NCBI GenBank assembly: GCA_944990035.1
Contig: CALYLX010000071.1
Span: 124,001-188,000 of the forward strand
Direction of reading: 5' to 3'
Length of the DNA stretch: 64,000 nt
Source of the DNA: Clitopilus passeckerianus
Lineage: Eukaryota > Basidiomycota > Agaricomycetes > Agaricales > Entolomataceae
The position numbers and the translations under genes are program-made. This document shows positions 25,839 through 37,750 of the stretch, piece by piece. How positions within the stretch are numbered: position 1 is the first letter of the stretch; every line of letters starts with the position of its first letter. A model generated the notes under the pieces. The model ran no database searches. It was not told the origin of the DNA and saw only the letters and a program-made list of their open reading frames with translations.

Positions 25839-27622
25839 GGTGGTGGTAAAGCTCAAGGAATGAGGAGAACACGAGCTTAATCGATTTCAAAAGGTCAGCC
25901 CTGACCTTGCACGCGTCAAGAACGTGACACAGCCTCAAAATGCGACTGCGGCTTAAATAACAAAATTTCCAAACTCCACTGGCACGTACCGTCACCACCC
26001 AATTATGTATCGAAGACTCGAAAGCGGTCAAAATTTCGGTCAATGCAATATACGTGCCTTGAGCTTTCAGAGACTCCGTCAATGGTCATGAATCTTGTTG
26101 CTCCAGAGGAGCTGCAGCACATTCGGTCACGTTGCTGGATCCCCAGCATAAGGACTTTGGAATACTGGACTCGCCGACTTTAAACAAACTTGGGCCATGG
26201 TATTATCAGCCTCAGAGAACTCTATCGTGCCTGCCATTTGAAGGCTCAAAAATCATCTGATTCTTCACTTCCCAGAGCTCTATTGCGAAGGCTAGGAGCT
26301 TGCCCATTTTTCGTCTATCTCGGATTCGGACTTTTTCTCAGTTTGTTTCTTTGCAGCTCCTCCTGACATACCCGATTGGTTTTCCCCGGCGAAGGTCCAG
26401 TCATAGCTTGTGTCGTCATTTTTACCGACGACGAATGGGGAGTACTCCTTGATCTCTTAACCTATGGAGGTGAGTTGAGGACACGAACATTAGGTTCACA
26501 CATCGCCATGAAGGATCAACTTCTCGTCAAATGAAAGTTCTTCCGTATCCAAGGGATCCAAAGAGAGGTTAGCGGGCCAAGATAACTCACCCCAAGAACT
26601 ATTCTGGATCACTTCGTCGATGCCTTTGAAGGAACAGACCTACCCTGGATTGTTTCTCTGATGATTGAAGACCTCGCCCCCGCCCGAGGAAGATGATTAT
26701 GATAAGGCAAATACCGTCTTCGAGGCCTAGCGCCTGTCGTTCAGGCGTTCTCCCATTGTTGTGGCTCCGAGCTGGTGGAACACATCGACGTTTCAAAGCG
26801 GTTGATACGTACTCGGACCGTACTCTATCACGATGGACACCAAATCCCACCTGCTCACTCTGACGAGGCTATCATCTTTATGACTGAGCTTCGGCGGAAC
26901 GGTCCATCTCAACCGATTGGGCTACACGGAAAAGGCAAACGCATAGCCGGCTTGGAACCGTTTGACCTGGAAGACCGGACCCTGAATACGCCGCCTAGCC
27001 TCCGATTGGCTGACCTTGTTTATCTTGTGGGTGTGTCTCCCAAGCTACCACGCCTTATTCTGAGTATGGACGGCTCTCAGAACGGCTCTCAGAATCTAGT
27101 TCCTGACGACCCTTCGAGTTCTCATGGCAAGTTCCAACTCGAACTAGTTAAAGTATCTATTTCGCCAATCCAGGATCCGGCAGGAATAGCCGGAAGCTTT
27201 ACCAAAGGCAGTGCTCGCGGAGGTGAAACTCTACGGGTGGCAGTACGCATGTTTTCGTGCTCGATCCCGACATACAACTGGTGGTCCCCCTATCAAGGAA
27301 TTCGGCGTTGGAGCGAAGTACAGCACCTGATTGGTACGAATTCATCGTAGGAACTAGTCGATGTGCCCGTCGTCTGCGCACTCTGATCGGAGCAAAACTA
27401 TTTTACATTTTCTCTTCCATTCTTCTCCTTACCGTGACATCATAACGTCGCTTGTGTGTCTGCATTCCCTGGTATTTTGAAGCATAGACCTTCCTATAAA
27501 CGGTCTCAGGGCCTCTGATTTGTCTCAACGTCATCTGACATATGCCTGCCCCTCTTCCTTTTTGTTGCGTATATATCCGTTCAAATTTGCTTCCGTTGCT
27601 AGACCCTTAAAGATTACCACTC
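25839..27622. other. 1.8 kb without a firm gene
   Basis: Contains the GMD promoter and the promoter of the F-box-like gene at 27623. Within it, 26300-26640 on the minus strand shows two open segments with protein-like composition, listed separately, and a plus-strand frame of 191 codons (26775-27350) shows an internal direct repeat of GGCTCTCAGAA (27072-27094) but no recognisable feature. Neither is a confident gene. Confidence 0.4.
26300..26645 (-). pseudogene. Possible gene fragment, unrecognised
   Basis: On the minus strand, one segment reads GIDEVIQNSSWGELSWP then ANLSLDPLDTEELSFDEKL, and after a plausible 50-base intron a second reads IKEYSPFVVGKNDDTSYDW then TFAGENQSG and a charged tail ending DEKWASS and a stop. 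The composition is like a real soluble protein end, but an upstream TAG closes the frame and no family comes to mind. It may be the 3' part of a degraded gene. Low confidence. Confidence 0.3.
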
Positions 27623-29333
27623 ATGGACGTACCGTATCATCCCCCAAGGATGTCCCCCCTCGACATTTCTGAGGTCTTTGGCATCGTCGTAGACTTCGTC
27701 GCAAAGGATGACCTTGAAAAACGTCAACAAAGCAATACACCAGGTTTCCAAGGAGCAACCACCCTCCTGAATCTCGCCATCACTTGCAAGAGTTTCCGAG
27801 AAACTTCCCTCGATAAGCTGTGGCAATATCAACCATCGTTGACTCAACTTATCCTTTGCTTGCCTTTGGATGCCGTCTCGGTCCAATCCCTTCGTCCGCG
27901 CGCGCATCGGAAGCTCATCGTAAGTTACACAACCATGTTCCTATGAAGGAAGAAGCATAACAGTGCCATAGACTCTCAGCCGACCCATCACGAGCCCTGA
28001 TCTACGACGCCTTACCTACTACGCTCGGAAGGTGAAGGTATTGGGATCCATTTATTGGGAAGACAATTCTTCCTTGATCCGACTGGCTCCTAACGTCCTG
28101 CTCAATGTACTCGCTTCATATAGGGGTGTCGAGCCACTCTTCCTCAGGCTGAGAGCTCTCCATATCAATATTCACGAGTCATTCGAATTCGCGCTGGCCG
28201 AAGGGAGGTTGTTAGGCCCATGCCTTGATTCAGTTCTGGTGAAAGCAAAAGTCCCTATTTCCAATCCATCCGGGTCGCTTCAAGAATTCCCGTGGCTATA
28301 CACCCAGAGGGTCGTCTCCCCCCACCTTCATAAGCTTAAATCATTTGGCGTCTACATCGACTGCGACGAGCCGAGGGCTCTCCCCTGCTCTATGCCCCCG
28401 CATCTGGATGAGATGATCAAGGAGCTGAAGGTTGTGGAGAAGCTGACAATGACAGACGTTGAGACGAGTTGGGCACTATGCCAGCAGATGGCTAGTTATC
28501 CCATTCTAAGTCACCTCGAAGTTAGCCTTGCTCATAGCTCGTCGCTCACATTGACACCAATCTCTTTCCCGGGTCTGCAGTCGATTCACCTCACAGCTCC
28601 TGACCCCCACAAATGCGCTGAGGCCCTTAGAATCATGACTCTACCCATAATCAAATCAGTCGCCATCACAATTGACGGAAGCCCCCGAAGACCCTCTACC
28701 TGGCCGCTTAATCCCATTCTTCAAGCGCTTGGATCGCAACCTTCCAGAGCCCAAATCTCCTCCCTTTACATTGGCCGCCTCGCAGACGGACCCAATGAGC
28801 AACTCGATATAGAGCCTATCGATGGAGGTAGCTTCGAATACCTCTTCCCTTTCCACAACCTCCACCATCTCGAGATCAATCTGAATGCTCGTATCCATCT
28901 CGATGCGTATACAGTCAATCGAATGGGGGAGTCATGGCCACAACTCAGGACACTCGCTTTAGAGCAGCGAATGTCTAACAGCCCACCGCAACTTCATCTC
29001 GGAGACCTTCTTTCATTAGCAAACTCCTGCCCCTTCTTGTCATATTTGACCCTTCGCCTCGATGCATCCTCCAGCCTCCCCGAAGATTTACATGGACGCA
29101 AGCAATTCCTTGCTCTCGAAACATTTCACATTTGCACATCGCCTATCGAAGACTCGTCTACCGTCGCGAAGTTTGTTCAAGCTGTCATGCCTAAGGTGCA
29201 GCGGGTCAAGTACGGCTGGAAGTACTGGTACGGAGAAGGCTATTGGCCAGAAACCCCTAGCGAAATGGAGAGGCAAGATGTAAAGTACGAGGAGTGTTGG
29301 CAAAAAGTCAACGAAATCCTCTGGGGCATTTGA
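27623..29333 (+). CDS. F-box-like protein with LRR-like body
   Basis: Two exons, 27623-27919 and 27972-29333; 552 residues. Exon 1 holds the F-box-type segment (LDISEVFGIVVDFVAKDDL, then LLNLAITCKSFRETSLDKLW) and ends in phase 0 at the same point as the other two-exon members of the family. The body is a series of irregular Leu-rich repeats (HHLEINLNARIHLDAYTVN, WPQLRTLALEQR, LGDLLSLANSCPFLSYLTL), then the family C-terminal block FHICTSPIED and VQRVKYGWKYWYGEGYWP. Such proteins are expected to bind Skp1 and select substrates for ubiquitination; targets unknown. The frame is intact. The only family member on the plus strand with this architecture in the window. Confidence 0.82.
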
Positions 29334-29822
29334 AGCTCATGCCTGGATTAATATCTATATCAATTTCAAAATGAATAATTCGTCGAATTTTATCTTATCC
29401 TGTAAACCTGAATGTCTTCTGTTTCTTCTTTCTATTTGATGATACTGCCAGCCTAGATTCAAACCCAGAAAATAAGGCAAAATGAACTGATTAACGGATC
29501 GGACGGATCAGGTCTTCATTTCCGTTAGCTCCGACCCGCTTACATAATCCATGCCTGGCAGTCGTGACTTGATGTTTTTCGTGAAGGGAAAATGCAGCGA
29601 TACTATGGCAGTAGCTAGATTTCTTAACAGGTACTACAGCAGCCAATTAGCGAGGACTAAACTAGGGTTATCGTTCAATTATTCGCAGTTGCGCCGGTAT
29701 ATCCATGAATCGTCTGGTCAGCACAGCCCGCAGGGGTCTGGTAACCATATGGTCCCAAGTTGATGAAGACATCTGAATGACCATTCCCATCTGGGCAAAC
29801 GAGCCATGCCTAGAAAACGATT
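29334..29822. other. Spacer between convergent genes
   Basis: About 490 bases between the F-box-like gene stop and the stop of the CBM1 protein. A 70-codon plus-strand frame here has no recognisable feature. Confidence 0.4.
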
Positions 29823-30535
29823 TCAGTAAATCTCACCGTAGATCGTCCGTTTGAAACCTACGTTATTCTGTGGCCTGGTAACAGTCGGGCTGCTCCATTC
29901 CACGGTATCACCGCTGAAGACGAATTTCCCGGATGTTGCTGGGGTCTTCGACCAAGTCACCCTGAGCTTCTTCACTGTGGAATCTGCTGGTGTCTCGACG
30001 ATTGCGTATAGGTCTCCTGAACTGGCCTTCTGGACGAGCTGCCCGTTTGTGATTTGGAATTGGCCAGCGGTGGTAGGACTCCCGAGGACAGCATCCGAAG
30101 CCGTTCCAATCACCTCAGATTGAAGATATTTGTGGAAGTTGGGATCCGCCTGCGATTGATAAATCAAATAGGGTTGCGGGAGAAAGGAAGGTAACGTACC
30201 ACTGCGCGTATCCACGAATTTCCGGAAACAAGAGTTGCGGTACCACTCGAGCCGGAGGTGGTTGTCGTCGGTCCACCTCCACCAGGGGTGGTCGTAGTGG
30301 TCACAGTACCCGGGATACATTGAGAGTAATAGTCGTTCTGCTTGTTACAGTACCAGTTGGCCGGGCAAGTTGTAGGCCCAGACCAGCCGATTCCACCACA
30401 CTAAACTCAAGTATTAGAGCAGAGACGACAAAGGAAACATGGAACCCTCACCTGGCCGTATTGGGGAGCTGTCTGCGCAGCTGCGAAGGCAACCAGACAG
30501 CTGAGTGCAAGAACAGAAAAACCGAATCGAGACAT
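29823..30535 (-). CDS. Secreted CBM1 protein with uncharacterised C-terminal domain
   Basis: Three exons, 30535-30452, 30400-30200 and 30149-29823; 203 residues. A signal peptide ([17 protein letters not shown]) leads directly into a fungal cellulose-binding module 1: Cys at about 29, 40, 46 and 56, with Tyr26, Tyr52 and Tyr53 forming the flat binding face ([23 protein letters not shown]). A Thr/Gly/Ser linker ([17 protein letters not shown]) follows, then about 110 residues ([48 protein letters not shown]) with no catalytic domain that I recognise. It is secreted and would attach to cellulose; the C-terminal part might be another binding or accessory module. A CATAAAG box lies about 40 bases upstream of the start. 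Confidence 0.88.
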
Positions 30536-31040
30536 CGCGATGGATCGTTGTTGAACCCCAGGCTGGATGCTTTATGTAGCTCCCCGTTTCCGACCAATTG
30601 CCTGTTTATCCGGTTTCTTCGTCAACCAGAGGGATTGTATGTTTCTCGGTCAATTCTGGCGGCAGATCGTCGGAAGGTTTCCCCATGCCTGCTGATACTG
30701 GCTAGAAATACGTCAATTAGCCATGGAAGAATCTGAAAACAACTTGAGACTAGCGAAGAACTTGATGAATGATGAACGGGCGCAAAAGTCAAGAGAAAGA
30801 TGAGTATTATCATCTGGGCGTTGAAGCCAGACATCCACTGAGCTCAAGGCTTATAGTGTTGAGCAGGCACCCATGTGCTCGTGCATATGATACGTGCCAA
30901 GGGATGCCAAGATCCACTCAGGCCACTGTATGGATTTACCGCACCCAGTTGGAGTTGTCGACGACGAACGCTTAAATGAGATTCTCCGATAAATTTAGAT
31001 CCGCATTGAATAGAAATTCGGTTACATCACGAATTAGAGA
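30536..31040. other. Intergenic region upstream of the CBM1 gene
   Basis: About 500 bases between the CBM1 start and the stop of the M20 peptidase. It should contain the CBM1 promoter. No gene recognised. Confidence 0.4.
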
Positions 31041-32899
31041 TTACTTGGCGAGCGCTGCGACCTCGTAGAGATAGGTCCCCAACAACTTAGTCTATCAGCC
31101 GGGGAATTAGCCATGCGTTGCTGGTGAGGGATCGGATGCACTTACTCCTTCGATGAAATTAGATCGGTCCAGCTTCTCATTGGTGGAGCTGTTTCCTTGG
31201 TCAAAACATGTACCGTCGAGCAAGAATTAGAAACCTACTGTGCCCCATCATCTCCACGTCCCATAGGCAACAGCAGAACATTGACACCAATGGACTCAGC
31301 GAATGTCAACGTGATAGGAATAGAACCGCCTTCGCGTGTCATATTGGGTTCCTGCTTGTAGACAGCCTAAAGAAGACGATATCAGAACCTCGTAAAAGTG
31401 GATATATGCGCTATAACTCACCCGGGTTGCAATCTTAGCAGCTTCGTAATTCCAGTGGTTGATATCAGCGACCCAGGGTTTGCCTCCGTGAAGGTTCTCG
31501 ATGACGAGTTTGTTCTTGCTGTTCAGCTTGGCGAACTCTTCTTCAAGGTACTTGATAACGAGAGGGTCTACGCTCTCAGGTGTTTGAGGAGGAACGAGCC
31601 TTCAAATGCCCAATTAGAATCAACGTGTGGTCGTTATAATTAGCACATGCATCACTTACCGAATGCTGAACTTTCCAGAAACTTGAGCAGGAATGACGGT
31701 CTTGGCCCCGACACCACTGAAAGCACCTTCAATACCATGGAGGGACAAGCTGGGGTAGCGCATCCTTCCCATGAGGACATCAACCTTGTTCGCCGAAAGT
31801 GCCACCTGAGCGCCAGCGGATTGCTCGATGTCGGTAACATGATAGTCCAATTGTTCGTAGATCGCTCTAGAGCAGGTTCAGTTCGAAAAGGTCACAAAAC
31901 TGCATGAACATTAACTTACTTCTCGTCGTCAGTCGGAGGCTCCACCATCTCGTCAACGCCAGGAACAAGGATCTTGCCTGAGACGTCGACGAGCTTGCTC
32001 ATTAGGGCAATGAGATCAGTCATGGGTTCGTGAACCGTCCTGCCAAAGACACCGGAGTGCAGATCCCTGGCTGGCCCAGAGATGTTGATCTTGAAGTAGG
32101 TAATACCCCTAAGGCCGTATGTAATAGCGGGGGTTCTGGTGTTGAGCCAGTAATTATCAGACTGTAGACAAATGGTTAGGGTCGGGTCATGAACATGATT
32201 GATAGACTTACAATGCAAACAGCATCGACGCCGTCAAACCAACCCCCAGCTTTGGCTTCTTGTACAACGAGGTCATCCAAACCTTCGCTGCCACTCTCTT
32301 CCATACCTTCAAAGCAGCACCTCAAGTTGACAGGGAGCTCCTTCTTGTTGTCAAAGTGATATTGGAGGACGTTCAACCAGCCGAGGACAGGACCCTTGTC
32401 ATCGGAAGAACCCCGTCCAACGAGCCTTCCGTCCTCTTTGATGACGAGAGTGAAGGGCTCGGTTTCCCAGCCATCGGATTTGAAGGCCTAAAGTGTAACT
32501 AAGACCTGTTGTTTTTGCAGATGATAAACCAGACATACAGGTTGAACGTCGAAATGGCCGTAAACCAAGATGGTCTTCTTCTTGGGGTCATTCCCAATGC
32601 GACCGAGAATTGCAGGTGGCAAAGGCAAAGTTTGACCTTCAAGCTCTTGCGTTCCAAGATCCTTCAGTTCCGTCTCAACACCAACAGCTTTGAGCTGTCC
32701 GTTAAGCCAGTGAGCCATCTTGATAACATCTCCTCGACGAGAAGCATCTCCGCTGATACTGTGCAGGCGTCAGACGACCATAGCTCCACTTCCACTTCAT
32801 TGGCCCATACCTTGGGATGGCTACAGCATCACCAAGACGCTGAATAAACCTGTCGGCATTGCTGTCGACGTACTGTAAAAACTCTGCAGGTGCTGGCAT
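31041..32899 (-). CDS. M20-family metallodipeptidase (CNDP/Dug1 type)
   Basis: Nine exons: 32899-32811, 32758-32539, 32487-32212, 32161-31920, 31866-31660, 31599-31422, 31366-31239, 31188-31146, 31091-31041; 477 residues, as for cytosolic non-specific dipeptidase and yeast Dug1 (Cys-Gly dipeptidase of glutathione turnover). All metal and catalytic sites are visible: [40 protein letters not shown], a Asp in SDNYWLN, and the final His in [16 protein letters not shown]. The lid residues [18 protein letters not shown] are also conserved. Splice sites are canonical GT-AG throughout. The start codons of this gene and the plus-strand SUZ-domain gene are only 124 bases apart. Confidence 0.95.
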
Positions 32900-33023
32900 T
32901 GAAGATGGTAGTTGGTTGAAACCCTGAGATCCGGCATTCTAGCCCGGGTGGAAGCAAATCTAATCTCGTTTACATAAGCTCCTAATCAGCTTTGCAGTCC
33001 AGAACGGGCCGTCTCTGGGATTC
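32900..33023. promoter_or_regulatory. Compact bidirectional promoter
   Basis: 124 bases separate the start codons of the M20 dipeptidase (leftwards) and the SUZ-domain protein (rightwards). Both transcription starts and 5' leaders must fit in this space or overlap. No TATA box is visible. Confidence 0.55.
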
Positions 33024-33719
33024 ATGACAACCGCGTTATCATCGTCTCAGGCAGCGTCGGACCCTTGGGATCAACCAGAATCTTCGGTGAGTCAGTTCTT
33101 GTCGCAGTAGGTAAAAAAAAGATTTTGCTGACATGTGCCAAGTCATCCCAGGCCCGAGCGACAACGGCCAAATCTGTTGCCGTCGTTCGGGATGATTGGG
33201 AAGACGATGAGGAGGAGGAAGAGGATGGGACAACTGACGGAAACCAGAAGATATGGGAGGAAGCGTAGGTGTCTCTTCACACTGAATGTCGCAGACCTAC
33301 TTACATTGACGCTCAGGAATGCCAAGTCTTCTAACCCAATGCCATCAGTAGTGATCGCGCCTTCTGCTACTTCAACTTACAAAGTCCTCTCACCGCCCCC
33401 AGAAGCCTTTCAGCCAGCGATGCGCATACTAAAGCGTCCCTCTGGCCAGTCTAAGTCACCAACACCACCCCCTACATCCACCTCAAATGAATCATTGCAA
33501 GAACGGGAAGCCAAATATCAAGCTGCGCGAGATAGGATTTTCGGCCAGGGCTCACCTTCACCTGGAGGTCCAAACGATAAGGATAACAAGCAGCCTACAA
33601 GCCTAGGTGTAACGATCACCAGAAATCCTCGAGGGCCTAGTGATAGCTCGGCCCCGGGATCGGCTGGCTTCCACACCGGGAGTCGAGACTCCAACGACAC
33701 GAAAGGGCAACAACCGTGA
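33024..33719 (+). CDS. SUZ-domain protein (SZRD1-like)
   Basis: Three exons, 33024-33086, 33152-33264 and 33317-33719; 192 residues. It has the order of the animal SZRD1 family: an acidic WEDDEEEEEDG and KIWEEAN block, a Pro-rich segment with MRILKRPSGQSKSPTPPP, then the SUZ motif LQEREAKYQAARDRIFG, which binds RNA in several translation-related proteins, and a disordered Gly/Ser tail. The second acceptor (33151) is one of two in-frame choices; using AG at 33142 would add three residues. Role in mRNA binding is inferred from the motif. Confidence 0.82.
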
Positions 33720-34286
33720 AGGAAGCAGCATGCGAATGCATAATGGCAGCTATGTATGAGGGCTTGGTGTAAGATTCGTAATTGTAATTTATATCCTGTG
33801 GTGCACTGAGTGGATGGTTGGTAGAATAAATATATCCTAAATATAGGTCCAATATTGGTCATAACGGAAACAAATGAGATGATATAGTAGCGGTGTCTGG
33901 CCTGCAAGTCCTCGAGTCGGGGTTCCCAAGAACCTTCCACAATTTCACGCAGCCGAGCTGGCACTAGGTCAAGCGATGTTTCGGGGGCTGAGGATACGCC
34001 TCCACGGAGTTCTCGTGGGGATCCAGCTTGGTGGTGAGGCTGAACGGTACTCTGTAGATCGGTTGCGGCCCATGTCCCGTTACGGCTTGAGGGCCGGAAG
34101 CTTTCAGGATAGCCCCGCCTGGCAGGTGTACGATGAAGTGTCATCGGCCTGAAATTAGGCAAGTGTGGGTCCGAAGTTTGGGAACAGGAATATGAGCTGA
34201 GCCACAAACGCGTGACGTCACGCAATTGGAATGCCCGAGGTTGGTTGCAAATTGGCTCATTCCGGTGGGGTCATGAGAGCAAGGCA
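33720..34286. other. Spacer with a weak antisense frame
   Basis: Between the SUZ-domain gene and the F-box-like gene, both pointing into it. A minus-strand frame of 235 codons (34225-33518) crosses it and overlaps the SUZ-domain exon in antisense. The part from 34143 to 33880 (MTLHRTPARRGYPESFRP onwards) has protein-like composition but no recognisable domain, so it is only noted. Confidence 0.35.
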
Positions 34287-36033
34287 TTAGAGCATATTCA
34301 TATCATTGCCCACCTCCACCCAGCGATCGCAGTATTTGGCCTCCAGAGGTGTGGTGAACTCCCCGTGCTCCTCACTCCTCTCCGACACATCATCGTATTC
34401 CCAACCAAACGTCAGCTTTTGCAGTTTGGGCAACGCTACAGTAAGTAGCTGGGCCACGACCCTGACGTCCCCAATGGGTGAAGTGCAAACTTGCAGTAAT
34501 TCAAGGGATTTGGATGGGGATAATCCCTGCAGATCCTTGACCTCGTAGTCTTCTCGTGTCGCATCAAAGCGGATCTCGAGTTCTTGCAGGCGAAGACAGG
34601 ATGAAGCAAAGTGAAGAACATCGAGAAGGGTAATGCGGGGTATAGACTGGACCGTGCGCTCGTGCAACTCCAGACCGTGTAGATTAGGCCAGGCTTTAAC
34701 CATGGCAGTGAGGATTTCTTTGTCGAGGTCCACGTTGCCATATAACGAGATCCTCAGACCTTCCAGGTTCTTCAGGAGAAGTAGAGGCTCAATTGTTTTT
34801 CGCGAGACCTTTGCCTTCATGCCTGCCCGGCTGCTGTATGATTTTGGGTGGCAGATCGTCAGATGGTTAAGGTTAATAAAGAAATCCTTCCGCGAAAGGT
34901 CGGCGAGGAAGAGATCAATGTCCCAGAGATGAGTTGTTTCCTCCTGCACTGCCGCTCGTGCTGACGCGTGTCGTATAATGCTTACACTTCGCAGTGAGGG
35001 TTGGGCAACTTGGTTCAAGAGTCGGTAACAAAAGTCGAGATCGTCAATTCGCATGTAGAGGGAATGAAGATTGCAAATATGATTGGGGTGCTTGTCTGAT
35101 ACTTCTACAAAGTCTTCCATTTCGTCGGTGGACATGGTGAACGAAAGCGTCCTGAGGGTACGGAGGCCTAGGAGGCGACGTAAGACCTTGGCTGTGATCT
35201 CGACAGGGGCGACCTGGAGCGTTTGAACCTGTTTAAGGCGGCGAAGGAGGGCGATGAGTCCTTCCGGCGCACCGAGGTTGAATGGCTCGCTCTCGTTCTC
35301 GTAATCAACCCAGATGGTCAAGTAGTCGAGGGAACGCCCTGCTTTTGAAAGCAGCAGTCCAAAATTTCTCCATGACGCGTCAGTTTTGCTGGCACGACTC
35401 GACTCGTAAACGTCCCGTTCAATGCGTAATTGCATCCACTTCAGGCCTGGGGTAATCACTGCAGTCGGATGCAACGCAAGGTCATTGAATTCTTTCAGCG
35501 GCATTTCGACTCGCGCAAGGTTAGGCATGAGATAGGATTCGTGAGGTCGCTTTGAGAGGATGGAGGGCAGTGTGAGGTGGTGGAGGGGTATGCTTCGGCG
35601 CCGAAAACTTGACCTTTCTTCGAGGAGGACGCGAACTCTTCGCGAATAGAAGTAGAATCGTAGATAATCCTCGGCGGTAAGGAGCCTTATCAGGCGCTAT
35701 AACCCAGAGGTCCTTAAATGATAGGGTTCGTGACTATAATGATACACACACCAGCTCTATCCTCGGATCGGAGTCATCAAAGGAAATCGGCAGGTACCAG
35801 GCATCCTTCGGGAGACACTGCACTATTCTGGACAGGCCAGGTATACAGTACCAAAGGCGGTTGAGAGCAGGTTCACTGAATAACTTGCATGTTCGAGCGA
35901 GAACAGCAAGTGTCCCCGACCCATAGTCAGCCTTTAACGCTGCCCTTCGATAATCGGCCGTCAGGACATTGTCGAGGACATTGCTGAGGATCTCGTCCAC
36001 CTGAAGACACCGGTGGATTGACTGCGGGCCCAT
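34287..36033 (-). CDS. F-box-like protein with LRR-like body
   Basis: Two exons, 36033-35752 and 35696-34287; 563 residues, intact. Exon 1: IHRCLQVDEILSNVLDNVL then LAVLARTCKLFSEPALNRLW, the F-box-type segment. The intron sits in phase 0 at the family position. The body has Leu-rich repeats (PNLARVEMPLKEFNDLAL, LGLRTLRTLSFTMSTDEME, WPNLHGLELHERTVQSIPRI), ending in SLELLQVCTSPIGDVRVV and PKLQKLTFGWEYDD. It is the best template for reading the broken copies between 36.3 and 42.0 kb, all on the same strand. Likely SCF substrate receptor; target unknown. Confidence 0.85.
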
Positions 36034-36317
36034 TGGAATGTTGTATCATATCATGCTGGTCGTTGCGCCAGGGGAGTCGAAACTCCAGAGAAAGAAGAGG
36101 AGAAGCCTAAGTTGGCCATGTCGTGTGACCTTCGCGTGACCAACCCTTTTGCCGACCAAACGGTAAAATAAAACTTGAGAAAGTCATCGCTTCATCACCA
36201 GAAACCGCAGGGCTATCCATTCATATCGAGTGCATACGTGTAATTTTCACGGAGAACAGTTGAGCTGAAAGTCAGAATACAGTAAAGAAGCTAGTTCGAA
36301 TCATCACAGTCCAAATA

Positions 36318-36827
36318 CTACACCCGAGCCTCTCCTCCATAGGCGTCAATTCTCCCCCGGGCATGCAATATGCACCTGAGCCCTTTCTCGACACCCCCCC
36401 ACTCCCACCTTGCCAGATATCTCAGCTCTTGAGTAGGGTAATCGTTCGTTGGTATTTCCGCGTCATACTCATCCCCGTACTCCCACCCATCTGACAACTC
36501 CCTAATCCCGCGTCAATGTCTATCGAAGATATCAGCGTAAATCCTCATTTTCCTTTTTTACTCAGCGTATCAGAGCGAGGTAACTGTCCTCAATTCGTCC
36601 ACCTCTGATTCTCCCTCTTTCCATGCGTCCTCTGGCAAGCAGACCACGTAATGCCATAAAAGGTTCAGGGCCGGATCGACAAAAGCCTTGCAGGTTATCG
36701 TCAGATTGACCAATGTCTGGGATCCTTCGAAAGGCCAGATGCGCCTATCTGCATATGAATCTGGCACCTCCAGAATGTTGCTGAAGATTATTGAGAGTGT
36801 CTCTTGAATTTGCAAGCAGCGATGCAT
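36318..36827 (-). pseudogene. F-box-like gene with internal deletion
   Basis: The first exon is present (MHRCLQIQETLSIIFSNIL, LVNLTITCKAFVDPALNLLW, VCLPEDAW) and the extreme C-terminus is present (ELSDGWEYGDEYDAEIP, then LRYLARWEWGGVEKGL and a TAG at 36318), but only about 100 bases lie between them, where intact relatives have some 400 codons of LRR-like sequence. The frame after DELRTVTSL ends at once in TGA. The body has therefore been deleted. It could still make an 85-residue F-box-only peptide. Confidence 0.7.
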
Positions 36828-37194
36828 GACGGCGAATTTGATTTTAGGTGACCGTAGGCGTAATATTGAGGGAGTATTCCAGAGAGATAGAATTTGAAGG
36901 GTATGCAGAGGCCGTCAGTAAAAGGAGTGGTTGTTGAAGTTACGACTAGTGGTTGAACGTTGAACTTTTATTTACAAGCTGGCAACGTTGGAGCTCAAAA
37001 GCCTAGCGATGGAACCATTTGGCTCTGGCGTGATTGGTAGCAACACGTGCGCGTTACAGACCGTGTTTTTGACGATTCCAAGGCAAATTATCCAGCCGCC
37101 ATTTCGTACGTTCAAGTATTAATTTACATGTATCAGCCAGACAGATGAATAGCAGAGCCCGTAAAATTGGCCGGGAAGCGAAAACAAATATACG
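36828..37194. other. Spacer between two broken F-box-like copies
   Basis: About 370 AT-rich bases. No coding frame recognised; promoter remnants of the deleted copy may lie here. Confidence 0.4.
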
Positions 37195-37750
37195 CTACCA
37201 GGCTTCCGTATTGTACGCGGTTAAGGAAGGAAACAGCTGTGACTGAATTGTCGACCAATGCCTAAGATGTTCCTTCTCATCCCCTAGGTGGGTGATAGGA
37301 AGCCGCTGACCCCCGGCCCAATATTTCCATCCGATGTCTAATGTAGTTACGTTTGGAATGCTAAATGTCAGGACCTCCGTAATACACGGCCATATCACCC
37401 TGCTTGATGAAATCGGAGAGGGGCAGACGTCCAAGGTTGAAAGACTTCCGAAGGGGGTGTGGTGTGTGCATGGGCGAAATCGATATCGGAGGTATTTACG
37501 CGAACGCGCAACTCAGTTAATTGGGGACAAGAGGCGGTGAACTGTGCAACATGACCAGGGGATAGATGGTACTGTTCCGATTGTGCGCTCGTGCAATTCG
37601 AACACTCGATGCGATGGCCAAGCTTGCACCATTCTGGCCAATGTTTCCTGGTCTAGGATGACTATCTGAATTGAGAGATCACCGTACTATCTCGAGGCGC
37701 CAAAGCGGTAAGAGGGCTTCGATGGTCTCCGTAGTGTGGAAATATGTTTA
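37195..37750 (-). pseudogene. Frameshifted 3' remnant of an F-box-like gene
   Basis: Three family blocks appear on the minus strand in three different frames: LDQETLARMVQAWPS and VFELHERTIGTVPSI (about 37680-37570), then PGHVAQFTASCPQLTELRV (about 37560-37480), then TLDVCPSPISSSRVIWP and IPNVTTLDIGWKYWAGG (37440-37300), ending at the stop at 37195. Against the intact copy at 34287 this is the last third of the gene with two frameshifts. No F-box exon is found upstream within 1 kb. Confidence 0.68.

Noticed and set aside
26775..27350. A 191-codon plus-strand frame.
   Set aside because: No recognisable domain, poor start context and a low-complexity internal repeat; it may be chance.
33518..34225. 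A 235-codon minus-strand frame.
   Set aside because: It runs antisense through the last exon of the SUZ-domain gene and into non-coding sequence; only the first part looks protein-like, and no domain or splice support was found.
36280..36330. TTCGAATC resembling a tRNA T-loop.
   Set aside because: No matching A-box or cloverleaf around it.
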